Assembly: GCA_003550325.1 (NCBI GenBank)
Contig: QKWP01000204.1
Coordinates: 285,407-349,406 of the forward strand
Length of the DNA stretch: 64,000 bases
From: Gigaspora rosea
Lineage: Eukaryota > Glomeromycota > Glomeromycetes > Diversisporales > Gigasporaceae
Reading direction: 5' to 3'
The translations under genes were made by a program, and so were the position numbers. This document shows positions 46,903-57,588 of this stretch, piece after piece (positions within the stretch are counted from its first letter, which is position 1; the number at the start of each line of letters is the position of its first letter). The notes beneath the pieces were generated by a model. It was not told where the DNA came from. It did no database searches and saw only the letters and a list, made by a program, of their open reading frames with translations.

Positions 46903-47971
46903 TTTTTTTTTAACTTTGTAACCTGTCTGATCTTTATTAGCAAAATTACATAAAAGCTACATAATTTTATATACTAACAGTAATGATCGAATAAGCGGCT
47001 GCCCGAATTGGTGCCCAACTTTGGCTACTGCACTGAAAATGGTTTGCTCATACTCAAACGACGGTCTTCACCATCAGTAAGAAGTATAGCACCGCCTGGT
47101 TTCAGAAACCAATCACAGGATCTATTCTACCTAAAAACTTCTTCTCTGAGCTTCTCATAAAGAAGAACAAAAAAGAGGAAAAGACTAAAGGGTGACAATA
47201 CCTAAATGACTAACCAAAAAACCAAACAAAAATACACCAAACGAAAAAAAAACAAAAAAAAGAAAAACTAAAGAAAAAGCAAAAAAAAAATAGAAACTGT
47301 AGATGCTAACACGTCTAGCATAAATGATAAAAATTATATAATACCACAAGACTAATGTCTATCGATGTATTATATGTACAAGTAATGAAAAAGAAACTAA
47401 AAAAAAAGATAAAAAATTTTTCATGTGCCCTCCCAGATTCAACCACGTCATTCATTGTTTATTTGTATGTAGCGACCAAATTAACTCGTGATGGCGCCGG
47501 TCCCAATTTAGAACGTTCCAATTCAGAAGGAGTAAACACTGCTGATTTTTTGGAGGGGGTAAGCTAGGATTCCTACTTTTTGGCGAAAATTTCGAAAAAA
47601 TCCAAAGGGAAGTAAAACAATACTTGAAAAAAATTTAAAGAAGAGATTGTAGTCGGAAAAACTCAGTTTTTTGTTGTTCCCATTGTTTTTCCACAGGAAA
47701 CTTTGTCGACAGAAGAAAACTTTAATTTCCACCAAAATTTCTCGTACAAAGGCTCCACCTTTTGCCAGTTATCTTGTAAAAGTACGCTTTTGGCTTGCAT
47801 GTTGAATATATAAAGGAGTTCCCGGAAAGTTAGTTGACCTTTATAAAAATCGGTTTCCTGTATTATCCTACTATACATTGAGTATAGGCAACTTTCCAAC
47901 AAAAAACTTCTTGTTTTTCTTCTGTTGGTAATTCGGTTCAAGTAATCATTAGAAAGAGTGAGTATATATTT
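46903..47971 (-). mobile_element. full-length poly(A) retroposon, family R1 (1069 bp)
   Basis: On the minus strand it runs from a head containing AATGATTACTTGAACCG to a poly(A) tail (T-run at 46903-46911). It is flanked by a 15-bp direct repeat AAAATTTATAGTATT (46888-46902 and 47972-47986), a TSD of the size left by LINE machinery. It lacks a reverse transcriptase, so it is non-autonomous. Near its 5' end one frame (47663-47941) is conserved with the copies at 10.5 and 0.6 kb: SFLLESCLYSMYSRIIQ, LTFRELLYIFNMQAKS, EPLYEKFWWK, SCGKT. That frame lacks an early ATG, and a shifted frame follows (47523-47735). It may be a captured gene piece. Confidence 0.75.
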
Positions 47972-48089
47972 AAAATTTATAGTATTATTAAAATAGATAT
48001 TATTTAACTTAGTATATTATTTTTATATTTTAACATTGTTTTATTTTAATAATTATATAAAATTTGCTGTATTTAAAAAAAAAACCTGT

Positions 48090-48208
48090 ATAGTCAAGAA
48101 TGTCCGAATCTCTTGTACTTAATATAGTATAATATTGTATCACATAATATATACAAATATATACTTAATAATAAAGTCTTCAAGGTACAACCTCACCTTA
48201 AAAAAAAA
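48090..48208 (+). mobile_element. 5'-truncated retroposon, family R2, inside the SINE head
   Basis: ATAGTCAAGAATGTCCGAAT...CCTCACCTTA plus poly-A matches the last ~120 bp of the full-length R2 copy at 51556-52233. It is bounded by A10CCTGT on both sides (48075-48089, 48209-48223), a TSD that also proves the SINE was there first. Confidence 0.7.
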
Positions 48209-48345
48209 AAAAAAAAAACCTGTGGGTCGATAGCATAGCGGTTATGCTCCCAGGTCTTCAATCAAAAGTTGCAAGTTCAATTCTGCTTGGTGACAATTGA
48301 ATTTGATAGTTAGAATCTAATTTGAAATAACCAAAGTTACCAACA

Positions 48346-48537
48346 GGACCCCGAAGAACTCTAATACAACTCAGATGATTTTAAAAAAGAAAATTTTGCA
48401 TAGAAATTCATCAAACCTTGCATTTTTATATAGTAAAATTTTTTAATTTTGCTTTATTTTATATATCTATTTGGCTAAAATACTGCTAAAATTATACAAA
48501 CTCAAATCTGAGTTGTATTAGAGTTCTTCGGGGTCCT
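48346..48537. mobile_element. hAT-type MITE (AGGACCC family), 192 bp, with 31-bp perfect TIRs
   Basis: Both ends read AGGACCCCGAAGAACTCTAA and stay identical for about 31 bp. A perfect 8-bp TSD TTACCAAC lies at 48338-48345 and 48538-48545. Perfect arms and TSD imply a recent insertion into the SINE. The interior is AT-rich and non-coding. Confidence 0.9.
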
Positions 48538-49008
48538 TTACCAACTTAGCTATAAGACTGCGAGGATTGTATAACAGTATTTTGTGGTGGTGCTCTGAAC
48601 TATGACAATAAAACTAATAGTCCCCAAATCCATAGTGATAGTAGTAGAGTTTACTAGGAGTCAAGCTTTCGATACAACTTCTAACAAATAAGTAGCAACG
48701 TAATGATAGGTCTACATGGATATAGGCAGAACTAAAACACTGCAAGATAAAAGGTCCTAGAATGTTCAATGGACATACGCACTCCGTAAGGACTTGTCGA
48801 TAACAAGGCTAACTGTGCAGACTAACAAAAATTATTCCTGTATGGACGATAGTTGGGTTTAAAAGTAGTGGTAGGGGTTAAGAAGTCTGATCTCAAGTGG
48901 GAGCCTCAGTAACTGCACCCCATTACATAAATATTTAGATTCAATTGTCAACGAAATAGAAAATGTTGGGTTTAGAAATAAAGAGAAAAAAAATTTAAAA
49001 AAAAAGGT

Positions 49009-49350
49009 TTATATAATTTAGCGCATATGTGTTGTAACGCACCCATCTAATAAAACCAATCAGATTGTAGGATCAGGTGTAATGTGAAATTGAGAAAAAA
49101 TAGTGATCTTTTAAAAAATTGGCTATAGCTTATAATTTTGCTTATGAAACCACTCTTCATGCTCTAACAAAAAAAATTCCTTGCAAAATTTTACTATAAA
49201 CCCTTTTTTTTCGCCTACACACTATTATAATCTCACCCTAACCCTAACTAACAAAAAAACAGGTTATTTTGGTTATTTTGATTTCACATTATACCAAATC
49301 ATATGAGGTGCACTACAGCATACATGCGCAAAAATATTAAATTCAAAAAA
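49009..49350. repeat. ~340-bp inverted-repeat element, copy 1 of a direct pair
   Basis: It starts near AGGTTTATATAATTTAGCGC and ends near ATGCGCAAAAATATTAAATT. The arms contain TGTTGTAACGCACC and its inverse. Its partner at 49658-49998 lies ~650 bp away in the same orientation. Inside is TCACCCTAACCCTAACTAAC, which looks like two telomere repeats, and CAAAATTTTA..TAAACCC, related to the 7.5-kb repeats. No TSD found. Confidence 0.6.
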
Positions 49351-49657
49351 AATATTTTGAATAATTTCACAACCAATATGCAGTTGTATAAGCTTGTACT
49401 TTGCAAGTGCATTAATGTGCATATGACAAAAAAAAATATAGTTAAAATTTGACAAAATTGAATTACTGGTTATGAAGAAATTAAGCTTTAAAGTAAGATA
49501 ATTTGATTTTTTTACTATAAATATGTATATATAAATTACTATAGTAAATTATATAGTAAATATTTTTAAAAAAAGTTTCTATTAATAAATTTTTTTATTT
49601 TATCAATAAAATAATCAAAATAAATTTATTTTTATTATCTAATAATCTATTAATTAT

Positions 49658-49998
49658 AGGTTTATGTAATTTAGCACATATGCGTTGTAACGCACCCATC
49701 TGATAGACCAATCAGATCGTAGGATCAGGTGTAGCATGAAATTGAGAAAAAATAGCAATCTTTTAAAAAATCGCCTATGGCTCATAATTTTGCTTATGAA
49801 AACACTCTTCGTGCTCTAGCAAAAAAAATTCTTTGCAAAATTTTGCTATAAAACCCTTTTTCTCATCTACACACTATTTTAACCTCACCCTAACCCTAAC
49901 TAACAAAAAAAAACGGTTTGTTTTGGTTATTTTGATTTCACATTACACCAAATCATATGAGGTGCGCTACAACGCACATGCACAAAAATATTAAATTC
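49658..49998. repeat. ~340-bp inverted-repeat element, copy 2
   Basis: Collinear with 49009-49350, with TIR words GCGTTGTAACGCACC and GGTGCGCTACAACGCAC nearly intact. It carries the same CACCCTAACCCTAACTAAC motif. This copy keeps more CpG in its arms, so it may be the younger one. Confidence 0.65.
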
Positions 49999-50462
49999 TT
50001 AATTATATTAAATTAAAAAAATTAAATACAAAAAATATTTTAATCAAAGTTATTTGAGATACAAATTTTTTTGTACCAGTTTATATACAAAAATAATATA
50101 TTAAAGCAATACAAATCTATAATAATTTCTGGATCCTGTAATTGGATTTTGATAGTTTTATGCTTATTGGAATCATCTCATAAAAAGAATATTTTGCTAG
50201 TAAAATTATCCAAAACAGATTACTATTTTAAAAGTTATTTAATATTAAAGTTTAAAAATTTTTAAAAATTTTAATAATTTTAGCCAATTAAAAATTATTT
50301 GCTATTAGATCTAATAATTTTCTGACAGGTAGGTCAGATATTAGTTTGCTTATTTTTAAAAGTTTTTATGCAAATCTTTTCTATTTATAATAATTTTTTG
50401 TTTATTTTTAAAGGTTTTCTGCAATTTTTTCTATTTTTAGTAATTTTGTAGTAAACTATATA

Positions 50463-50664
50463 TGGGGGTGAGTCAGTAGAAAAGGGCTAAATTTTTTCTA
50501 AATAAAAGTTTTCTTGATTTTAAGCCTAAATATTTTAACAACTATTTTAATAAATTTAATAATTTTTTTTTATTTTAATTCTATATAATTTAAGATATTT
50601 TAGTTTAAAAATTAAAAAAATTTTACTAAAAATGATTTGTCCCTTTTCTACTGACTCATCCCTA
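50463..50664. mobile_element. palindromic TA-type MITE, family P, copy 3
   Basis: The arms GGTGAGTCAGTAGAAAAGGG and (inverted) GGATGAGTCAGTAGAAAAGGG are flanked by TATA sequence. The core shares AAATATTTTAACAACTATTTTAATAA-like words with the other family P members. Confidence 0.6.
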
Positions 50665-50787
50665 TATGCTACTGAAATTGATTTTTAAAAAAAGCCTATT
50701 TCAGTTCTCAAAAATAAATTAAAATTTTTTATAAAGAAGAGCAAATAAAATTTTACTATAATTTTGTTTATTCAAAAAAAGTATCAA

Positions 50788-51405
50788 GACCCTGGGTCGG
50801 ATAGCGCAGTGGTTAGCGCTCCAGGGTTGTATTCGCAAGGTCGCCGGTTCGAGTCTAGTAGATGACAAAAACCGTGTTAGGATCACGAATAGCAAGGATT
50901 TACAATGAGGCGTCAAACATCTCCACCATTTCTGGACTTGGTACTACAGCTACAATGAGCTGCGTGACATAGCCACGAGGTCATGCGGCATCAAAAAAGG
51001 AAAAATCTGACAAGAAAAGTCGTAAACATAAGGATCATCCACTATAAAAAGAATAGAACAAATGAGAACAAAGACAAGGGTACTGACCGAATTAGGAAAA
51101 GAAAAACAGGAACCTAACACTATACCGACTGAAAATGGAAGTGGCTCTCGGGGCAGATGAAAAAAGGCTGACCTATATAGCGTACTGGCGGGGTATGTAG
51201 CCTCTTCAAGCTGCCTATGATCCTATAGTACGGGGCACCGGACGTGGTCAACCTGCTAGAGTCAGCCAGGAAAAATGGTCGATTGGAGGGAGGTTTAGTT
51301 TAGGAATCTCCTGTAAAATAATGTAATAGACCTTTGTAATAATGAATTAATAAAAGAGTGCCAACTGCGCCCTTGGGTATACTACCAAGAAAATTTCAAA
51401 AAAAA
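50788..51405 (+). mobile_element. full-length tRNA-derived SINE, family S1 (618 bp)
   Basis: The head GGTCGGATAGCGCAGTGGTT (A box, from 50796) and GTCGCCGGTTCGAGTCT (B box, 50842-50858) is a good tRNA-like polymerase III promoter. The element ends in a poly-A tail after GGGTATACTACCAAG and is flanked by a perfect 14-bp TSD, AAAAAAAGTATCAA (50774-50787, 51406-51419). The body keeps high GC and CpG against AT-rich surroundings, so it looks young. The 65-codon minus frame over the head (50719-50916) is the usual artefact of a tRNA-like sequence. It needs a LINE partner for movement. Confidence 0.85.
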
Positions 51406-51555
51406 AAAAAAAGTATCAAAAAATTTTGGTTTTAAATAAGAACTTAATTAGGTATTGTACTCTGTGAAATTATTAATTCTTGTATTTGGAAAGTGATATA
51501 TTAAAGTCGCATTCACTAAATTAGCACTTTATTTTGAATTCAAAACCAGTTTTAT

Positions 51556-52233
51556 TTTTATTATTTTTTTTTTAAGGTGAGGTCATATCTCAAAGACTTT
51601 ATTATTAAGTATATGTTTGTATATATTATGTGATACAATATTATACTATATTAAGTAAAAGAAACTTAGACATTCTTGACTATCTGTGACCTAAACCTAC
51701 TAGAGCTTTCCATATCCCATTTTCTGTATAACCTGGATTTTTGGACTACTCCCTATTTTGTCATTCCACTACTTACTATATTCCTGCTTCTCTTATATTG
51801 CTGATCCTATACTTCCAAGTAGGTGCAAGGGCCTTGCACAAACGATCATAACCTCACGGTTATTTTCTAAACCTTGGTGTCCTGAGATTACCCACGCGAT
51901 GGTGGGGCCAAGCTAAGCTTTACCCACTACTCTCAGTAATCTATTATATATTATTGCAGGTATGTTTGCTATTTGGATTGATTAGCAGATACTTTTCCTG
52001 AAGGTAGGTGAGCACCGGCTGTGTTGCATAACTGGCCTGAGTGAGAACTACTCCTATCCTCAGCAAGCTAGCTCTCACTCCTCTTATGTAATGCAGCTAC
52101 TCCCAACTGGATTTCGTAATACATTTTTGTACTACTTCCAACTTTTTGTAGAGTAGTTGGTGTTCTACCGTTGGTTATGCCAGGGAACTTTATTTCGTAC
52201 ATTGTACTTCCCACCAGGTGATTCGTTATTTTG
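51556..52233 (-). mobile_element. full-length poly(A) retroposon, family R2 (678 bp)
   Basis: On the minus strand it starts CAAAATAACGAATCACCTGG and ends ACCTCACCTTA plus poly-A. It is flanked by a perfect 17-bp TSD, TTCAAAACCAGTTTTAT (51539-51555, 52234-52250). No reading frame of note and no clear tRNA head, so it is a SINE-like or retro-transcribed RNA. Fragments of the same family occur at 48090, about 9880 and about 1690. Confidence 0.85.
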
Positions 52234-52250
52234 TTCAAAACCAGTTTTAT

Positions 52251-53039
52251 GTTTATATATTTAAGCCAGATTAATAAAAAATAAAACTAGTTCTATACTC
52301 AAATTTATATATTAGTTTACTTAGCAAATTTTATTATTATTTTGTACTTGATTAAAAGATAATAACAGTATATAGAAATAAGATTTGGTTAAAATCCAAT
52401 CTCAACTATATTATCAAAAATATAGCTAATTTTTTATACTTATATACGTACTATTACTATGTAAATTATTTTATTTCCAATATATATATATATACAGATA
52501 ACAGCTATATTAATAGTAATAATTGTCACAGATCATATTGAATTCAGATTAAAACAAAATATGGGTTTCTATTTAACCTTTTAAAACTCACTTATACTTG
52601 TTTGATATAAACTCTACTTTAAAACTAACCTTTAACCTTAACTCCTAATTCTAAAAAATGTATCCCAAAAAATTTTATTTTTGATGGTTTGTTAATTTTT
52701 TTATACTATACATATTTTATTTAATCTAATTTTATTTTAATCTGTCACAATAATTGTCTTAACATTTACTGCATGAACTAGTATCATATGGACACATTAA
52801 TTACAATCTGCAATTCATATTTATGTATAGTTTTTTTCCTTTTCTTTTCCTTTTTATTTGTGATAAGCTATATTATGACCTACTTTACTGTATTGACCAT
52901 ATTTATATAATCTTTTAGAAGAAGTTCTTTTTGATCTTTTTTTTTTTTATACTACTCAAATAATAACGTTTAGATAGTTATCTTTATCCAATAATGAGAG
53001 AAGGATTTTGAATATTCTCTAAAACTTGGATTTTTTTTT
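52251..53039. other. AT-rich sequence, no gene seen
   Basis: No long frame and no bounded repeat. CpG is rare. Confidence 0.4.
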
Positions 53040-53560
53040 TTATCATCAAATGCTTTATTATCAGGTGCTTTATTATCAGATGCTTTATTATTAGTATAAC
53101 TATTATTTTTACTTTATTTTTTGATATTATTTGATTATCTTCGACGTTATTTGATTATCTTTTAATATTATTTGATTATCTTTTGATGTTATTTGATTTT
53201 TGTCTTCATGAACTTCTTGTAAAACAGAAACAACTGGTTTGTTAACCAGATATAAAGATCTTTTTCATATTTTTTTACTCTGTGTATCACTATTAAATGA
53301 AGATCTTTCTTTTTTTTTTCTTGCAATATAGCTTTGAAGAAGGTTAATTATTTTATTATCTTCAATGTTTACTGCTAATAATGTTAATTCACGAGCTAAC
53401 TCCAAATTTTACTATAATGATTTTTTTTTTGTTTAGCTTTTTTTGTAATGGGAACCATGGCCAGAACAGTATGAAATCTTTGAATAAAAAATTTTATTTC
53501 GTTATAACCTTTATCTAAAAAGCCTTTCTCATGATCAAATACAATTTTCTTATTTTTATA
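53040..53560 (-). pseudogene. decayed unrecognised coding segment
   Basis: On the minus strand, frames that shift twice read KKIVFDHEKGFLDKGYNEI followed by KFFIQRFHTVLAMVPITKKA (53430-53560), then ELARELTLLAVNIEDNKIIN and LLQSYIARKKK, then Lys/Asn repeats (NQITSKD, DNKAPDNKA). Composition is protein-like and stops interrupt it. No family recognised; probably the remnant of a repeat-borne gene. Confidence 0.35.
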
Positions 53561-53738
53561 TATTGTTTTTTTTGATAGAAGCCTTTATACTATCATAAAA
53601 AAATTATTGTTATGTGGAAAGCCACAACTTTAAAATGAACTATTATACAAAAGTAGTACTAGCAAACAATTTCTTATTAGATTATTATAAGGCATGAATA
53701 TAGAAAAGATATTAGACTTAAAATAACTATAAAATATA

Positions 53739-53826
53739 GGGTTTTTCTAGGCATCTCTGGTCAGAGATATATAACTTATATATCTCTGGCCCGATAACCA
53801 ATCAAAAAAGCGAAAAATCATGTGAT
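53739..53826 (+). repeat. left TIR of the MULE
   Basis: It starts GGGTTTTTCTAGGCATCTCT, with an inner palindrome around 53763-53791, then ACCAATCAAAA and ATCATGTGAT shared with the right end. Confidence 0.85.
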
Positions 53827-53979
53827 TATATCATGTGACAAAAACGGCATTAAAGACTATTTCCGAGGTTAAATCGGAAGAACAGATCGGAAAAACAGAT
53901 CGGAACTATAGTTTATTTAAAATTCAATAAAATTACAAATTGCAAAAATCATGAACTTTTTGACACAATCGCGGTTTTT

Positions 53980-56900
53980 AGTGATGGATTTATTCTGTTA
54001 CTATGCTTACCGCTATGAATGATTTAGGAAGGTAAGTTAGGAATAATCATGATTTCTATATCGATTTGCTCTTAAAAAAATTTTGCTACCTACTTACGGG
54101 TTTACTAATTTTCCCGCCACTTCACTATCAGAGTACTATAAAATTTGATTAATAGCATAGATATTCCGATATGTGAATAATTAGTAGAACCAATCAGAAG
54201 TGGCGGGGAAATTAGTAAACTCCCTACTTACAACATTGCAGTGACAAGCGATTAGGTAGGGTTGGAATAATCGCTATTTCCATAGTGATTTGCTGCTGTT
54301 ACCGACTATTATGGTAACATTAGATATGGTTAAGTTAATTTCGTATTGGAAATAATAACGATTTGCTGTAAAAAAACTGGTACTGTCCTTACCGACTATT
54401 GTAGTTACATAAGCGATTTAGATAGGGCAATGTTAGTTTAGTATTGAATATTTCGTGATTTCTATAGTGATTTGTTGCAAAAAGGTTTGTTACTGTACCT
54501 GCTGACTATTGTATAACATCATAGGTGATTTAGATAGAGTTACGTTGGAATGAATTAGATGGAGAGTTGTCAGTTTCGTATTGGAAGAATCGTGATTTCT
54601 ATAGCGATTTACTGTAAAAAAATTCTGTTACCATACTTACCGACTATTGTGGTAACAGTGATTTAGATAGGCTTAGTTAGTTTTGTGTTGGAATGATCGT
54701 GATCTCTATAGTAAACAAAAATTCCGTTACCATATTTGCCGACTATTGTGGTAAAGGGGTATGTTAGATTTGTGCTGGAACGATCATGATTTCTATAGCG
54801 ATTTGCAGTAAAACAATTCTTACCGACTATAGTGGTAACATAGGTGTTTAGATAGAGTTATGTCAGTTTCGTATTGGAAGAATCGTGATTTCCATAGCGA
54901 TTTGCTGTAAAAAAAACTGTTATCGCACTTACCGACTATTGTGATAACATAAGTAATTTTTACGAGATTATGTTAGATTTGTGCTGGAATGGTCGCGATT
55001 TCTATAGCGATTTGCTGTAAAAAAAAATTGTTACCATACTTACCGACTATTGTGGCAAAATAAGTGATTTAGATAGTTATGTTAGTTTAGTATTGAAGAA
55101 TCGTGATTTCTATAGCAATTTGCCGTAAGAAAAATTTTGTTACCATACTTACCGACTATTGTAGTAACAGTGATTTAGACAGGCTTAGTTAGTTTTGTGG
55201 TGGAATGATCGTCTGTAAAAAAAAATTTGTTACCGTATTTGCCGACTACTGTGGTAAAATAGTAATTTGATAGAGTTATGTCAGTTTTGTATTGGAAGAA
55301 TCGTGATTCTATAGCGATTTATTGTAAAAAAATTCTGTTACCATGCTTACCGACTATCGTGGTAAAATAGTGATTTAGATGAGTTATGTCAGTTTCGTAT
55401 TGGAAGAATCGTGATTTCTATAGCGATTTACTGTAAAAAAATTCTGTTACCATACTTACCGACTATTGTGGTTAGAGAGGCTTAGTTAGTTTTGTGTTGG
55501 AATGATCGTGATCTCTATAGTAAACAAAAATTCCGTTACCATATTTGCCGACTATTGTGGTAAAGGGTATGTTAGATTTGTGCTGGAACGATAATGATTT
55601 CTATAGCGATTTGCTGTAAAACAATTCTTACCGACTATTGTGGTAACATAGGTGTTTAGATAGAGTTATGTTAGTTTTCTATTGGAAGAATCGTGATTTC
55701 TATAGCGATTTGCTGTAAAAAAAAACTGTTATCGCACTTACCGACTATTGTGATAACGTAAGTAATTTTGACGGGGTTATGTTAGATTTGTGCTGGAATG
55801 GTCGCGATTTGCTGTAAAAAAAAAATCATGCTACCATACTTACCGACTATTGTAGTAACAGTGATTTAAACAGACTTAGTTAGTTTTGTGGTGGAATGAT
55901 CGTGATTTCTATAGCGATTTTCTGTAAAAAAATTTGTTACCGTATCTGCCGACTACTGTGGTAACGTAAGTGTTTTAGTTAGGGTTATGTTAGATTTGCG
56001 ATTTCTGTAATGATTTGCTGTAAAACAATTCTGTTACCATACTTACCGACCATTGTGGTAAAATAGTAATTTGATAGAGTTATGTCAGTTTTGTATTGGA
56101 AGAATCGTGATTTCTATAGCGATTTATTGTAAAAAAATTCTGTTACCATACTTACCGACTATTGTGATAACAGTAATTTAGACAGGCTTAGTTAGTTTTG
56201 TGTTGGAATGGTCGTGATTTCTATAGCGATTTTCTGTAAAAAAAAAATTCCGTTACCATATTTGCCGACTATTGTGGTAACATAAGTGATTTAGAAAGAG
56301 TATGTTATATTTGTACTTGAATGATAGCGATTTGCTGTAAAACAATTCTGTTACTATACTTACCGACTATTGTGGTAACATAGGTGATTTAGGTATAGTT
56401 ATGTTAGTTTTGTATTGGAAGAATCGCGATTTACCATAAAAAAATTCTGTTGTACTTACCGACTATTGTGGTAACATAAATGATTTATACAGTTCTATGT
56501 TAGTTTTGTATTGGAATGATAATGATTTCTATAACGATTTGCTGTAAGAAAATTCTACCACCGTACTTGCCGACTATTGTGGTGAAATAGATTGAAATAG
56601 GGTCAGTAAGTTTGTATTGGAATGATCGTTATTTCTATAGCGATTTGCTGTAAAAATTCAGACTTACCGACTGTGATAGCATAAGTAATTTTGACAGGGT
56701 TATCTTAGTTTTATATTGGAACGATCGTGATTTCTATGATTATTTGCTGTAAAAGATTCTATTACCCATACATACCTGCAAATTAGAGTAGTTACATAAA
56801 GATTTAGATAGTTGTGTTAAATAATCGTGATTTCTATAAAGTTTTCATGCAAAAAAAACTGTACTTACCGACTATAAATTATTTAGACAAATCATGTTAG

Positions 56901-57080
56901 TTTGTGATTTCTATGGTTATTGTAAATGTTATCGTTATTCATACTTGCTAACTGTTGAGTTACATATGTAATTTAGATAGGTTATGTACCAGAATCATCG
57001 TGATTTCTAAAATGATATACTGTAAAAGCTATATAGTAGTCTGTTACTTACCCGCTGTGGTGACATGAGCGATTTAAAAA
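53980..57080. repeat. satellite array inside the MULE (~25 units of ~100-115 bp)
   Basis: The repeated unit contains CTTACCGACTATTGTGGTAA (an interrupted palindrome, TTACC...GGTAA), then GTGATTTAGATAG, TATGTTAGTTTTGTATTGGA, ATCGTGATTTCTATAGCGAT and TTGCTGTAAAAAA. Units are 80-90% alike by eye, with some shortened ones. The array begins close to the left TIR and stops about 500 bp after the end of the transposase gene. A 126-bp MITE lies in an early unit. No reading frame. It may be a transposase-binding platform, a long 3' UTR, or passive amplification. Confidence 0.85.
54098..54223. mobile_element. 126-bp hAT-type MITE nested in the satellite
   Basis: The ends GGGTTTACTAATTTTCCCGC and (inverted) GGAGTTTACTAATTTCCCCG form TIRs that continue through CGCCACTTC. 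A perfect 8-bp TSD CTACTTAC lies at 54090-54097 and 54224-54231. Confidence 0.85.
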
Positions 57081-57174
57081 ACAATTAGGTTTCAACAAAG
57101 AAAAATTCTGGGTCATAGTTTAAATTCAATTACGAATATATTACAACATCTCATGTGATCTTCCGCATCAAATA

Positions 57175-57323
57175 TTACCGTTGGCCACTGCTTACAATAA
57201 CGAGGTCTTATTCATAAAACTCCATTTTTAAAATTGAGTAGTACTTGTCGGTACTGTGTCTTATTCAAAAACGGGCTGGGGTATTATTTTTGGAGGATAC
57301 TTGTAAGCAGTGGTTAACAGTAA
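57175..57323. mobile_element. 149-bp TA-flanked MITE nested in the MULE
   Basis: The left end TTACCGTTGGCCACTGCTTA and the right end inverted TTACTGTTAACCACTGCTTA, both continuing CAA. TA at 57173-57174 and 57324-57325. It lies between the satellite and the transposase stop codon. Confidence 0.75.
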
Positions 57324-57588
57324 TAATTCAAATAAAAAATAAATCAGATAACATACAGAAATAATAATATTTTTTCGTATGACCTAATGCATTTCAATTA
57401 TTTTATTAAGATTGTTTTTAGGTAAAAAAAACTTTGTGCTTTTAAGGCTAAAAACTCCTATCAGTTTTCACATTCTGACGATAAACTTGGATTTTGTGCG
57501 ATTCACCATTTGATGACATAATTCCAAACTTTTGCTTCTTTCATTTGCAACTCATCACGCTTAATAATAATGAAAGAAATATTCAGAG

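Larger units (their letters stand above)
48083..49005 (+). mobile_element. tRNA-derived SINE, family S2, interrupted twice
   Basis: The tRNA-like head GGTCGATAGCATAGCGGTT (A box) and TTGCAAGTTCAATTCTGC (B box) starts at 48224. The preceding AACCTGT also occurs before the inserted retroposon fragment, so the SINE begins near 48083. A 192-bp MITE (48346-48537) splits the body. The body continues to an A-rich tail near 48990-49005. The tail repeats TTTAAAAAAAAA seen at 48073, a possible but weak TSD. Transcription by RNA polymerase III is inferred from the boxes. Confidence 0.6.

Noticed and set aside
50796..50870. Functional tRNA gene
   Set aside because: A and B boxes are present but the head is fused to a SINE body with poly-A tail and TSD; acceptor pairing was not convincing.
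50719..50916. 65-codon minus frame as a small gene
   Set aside because: Translation of the tRNA-like SINE head.
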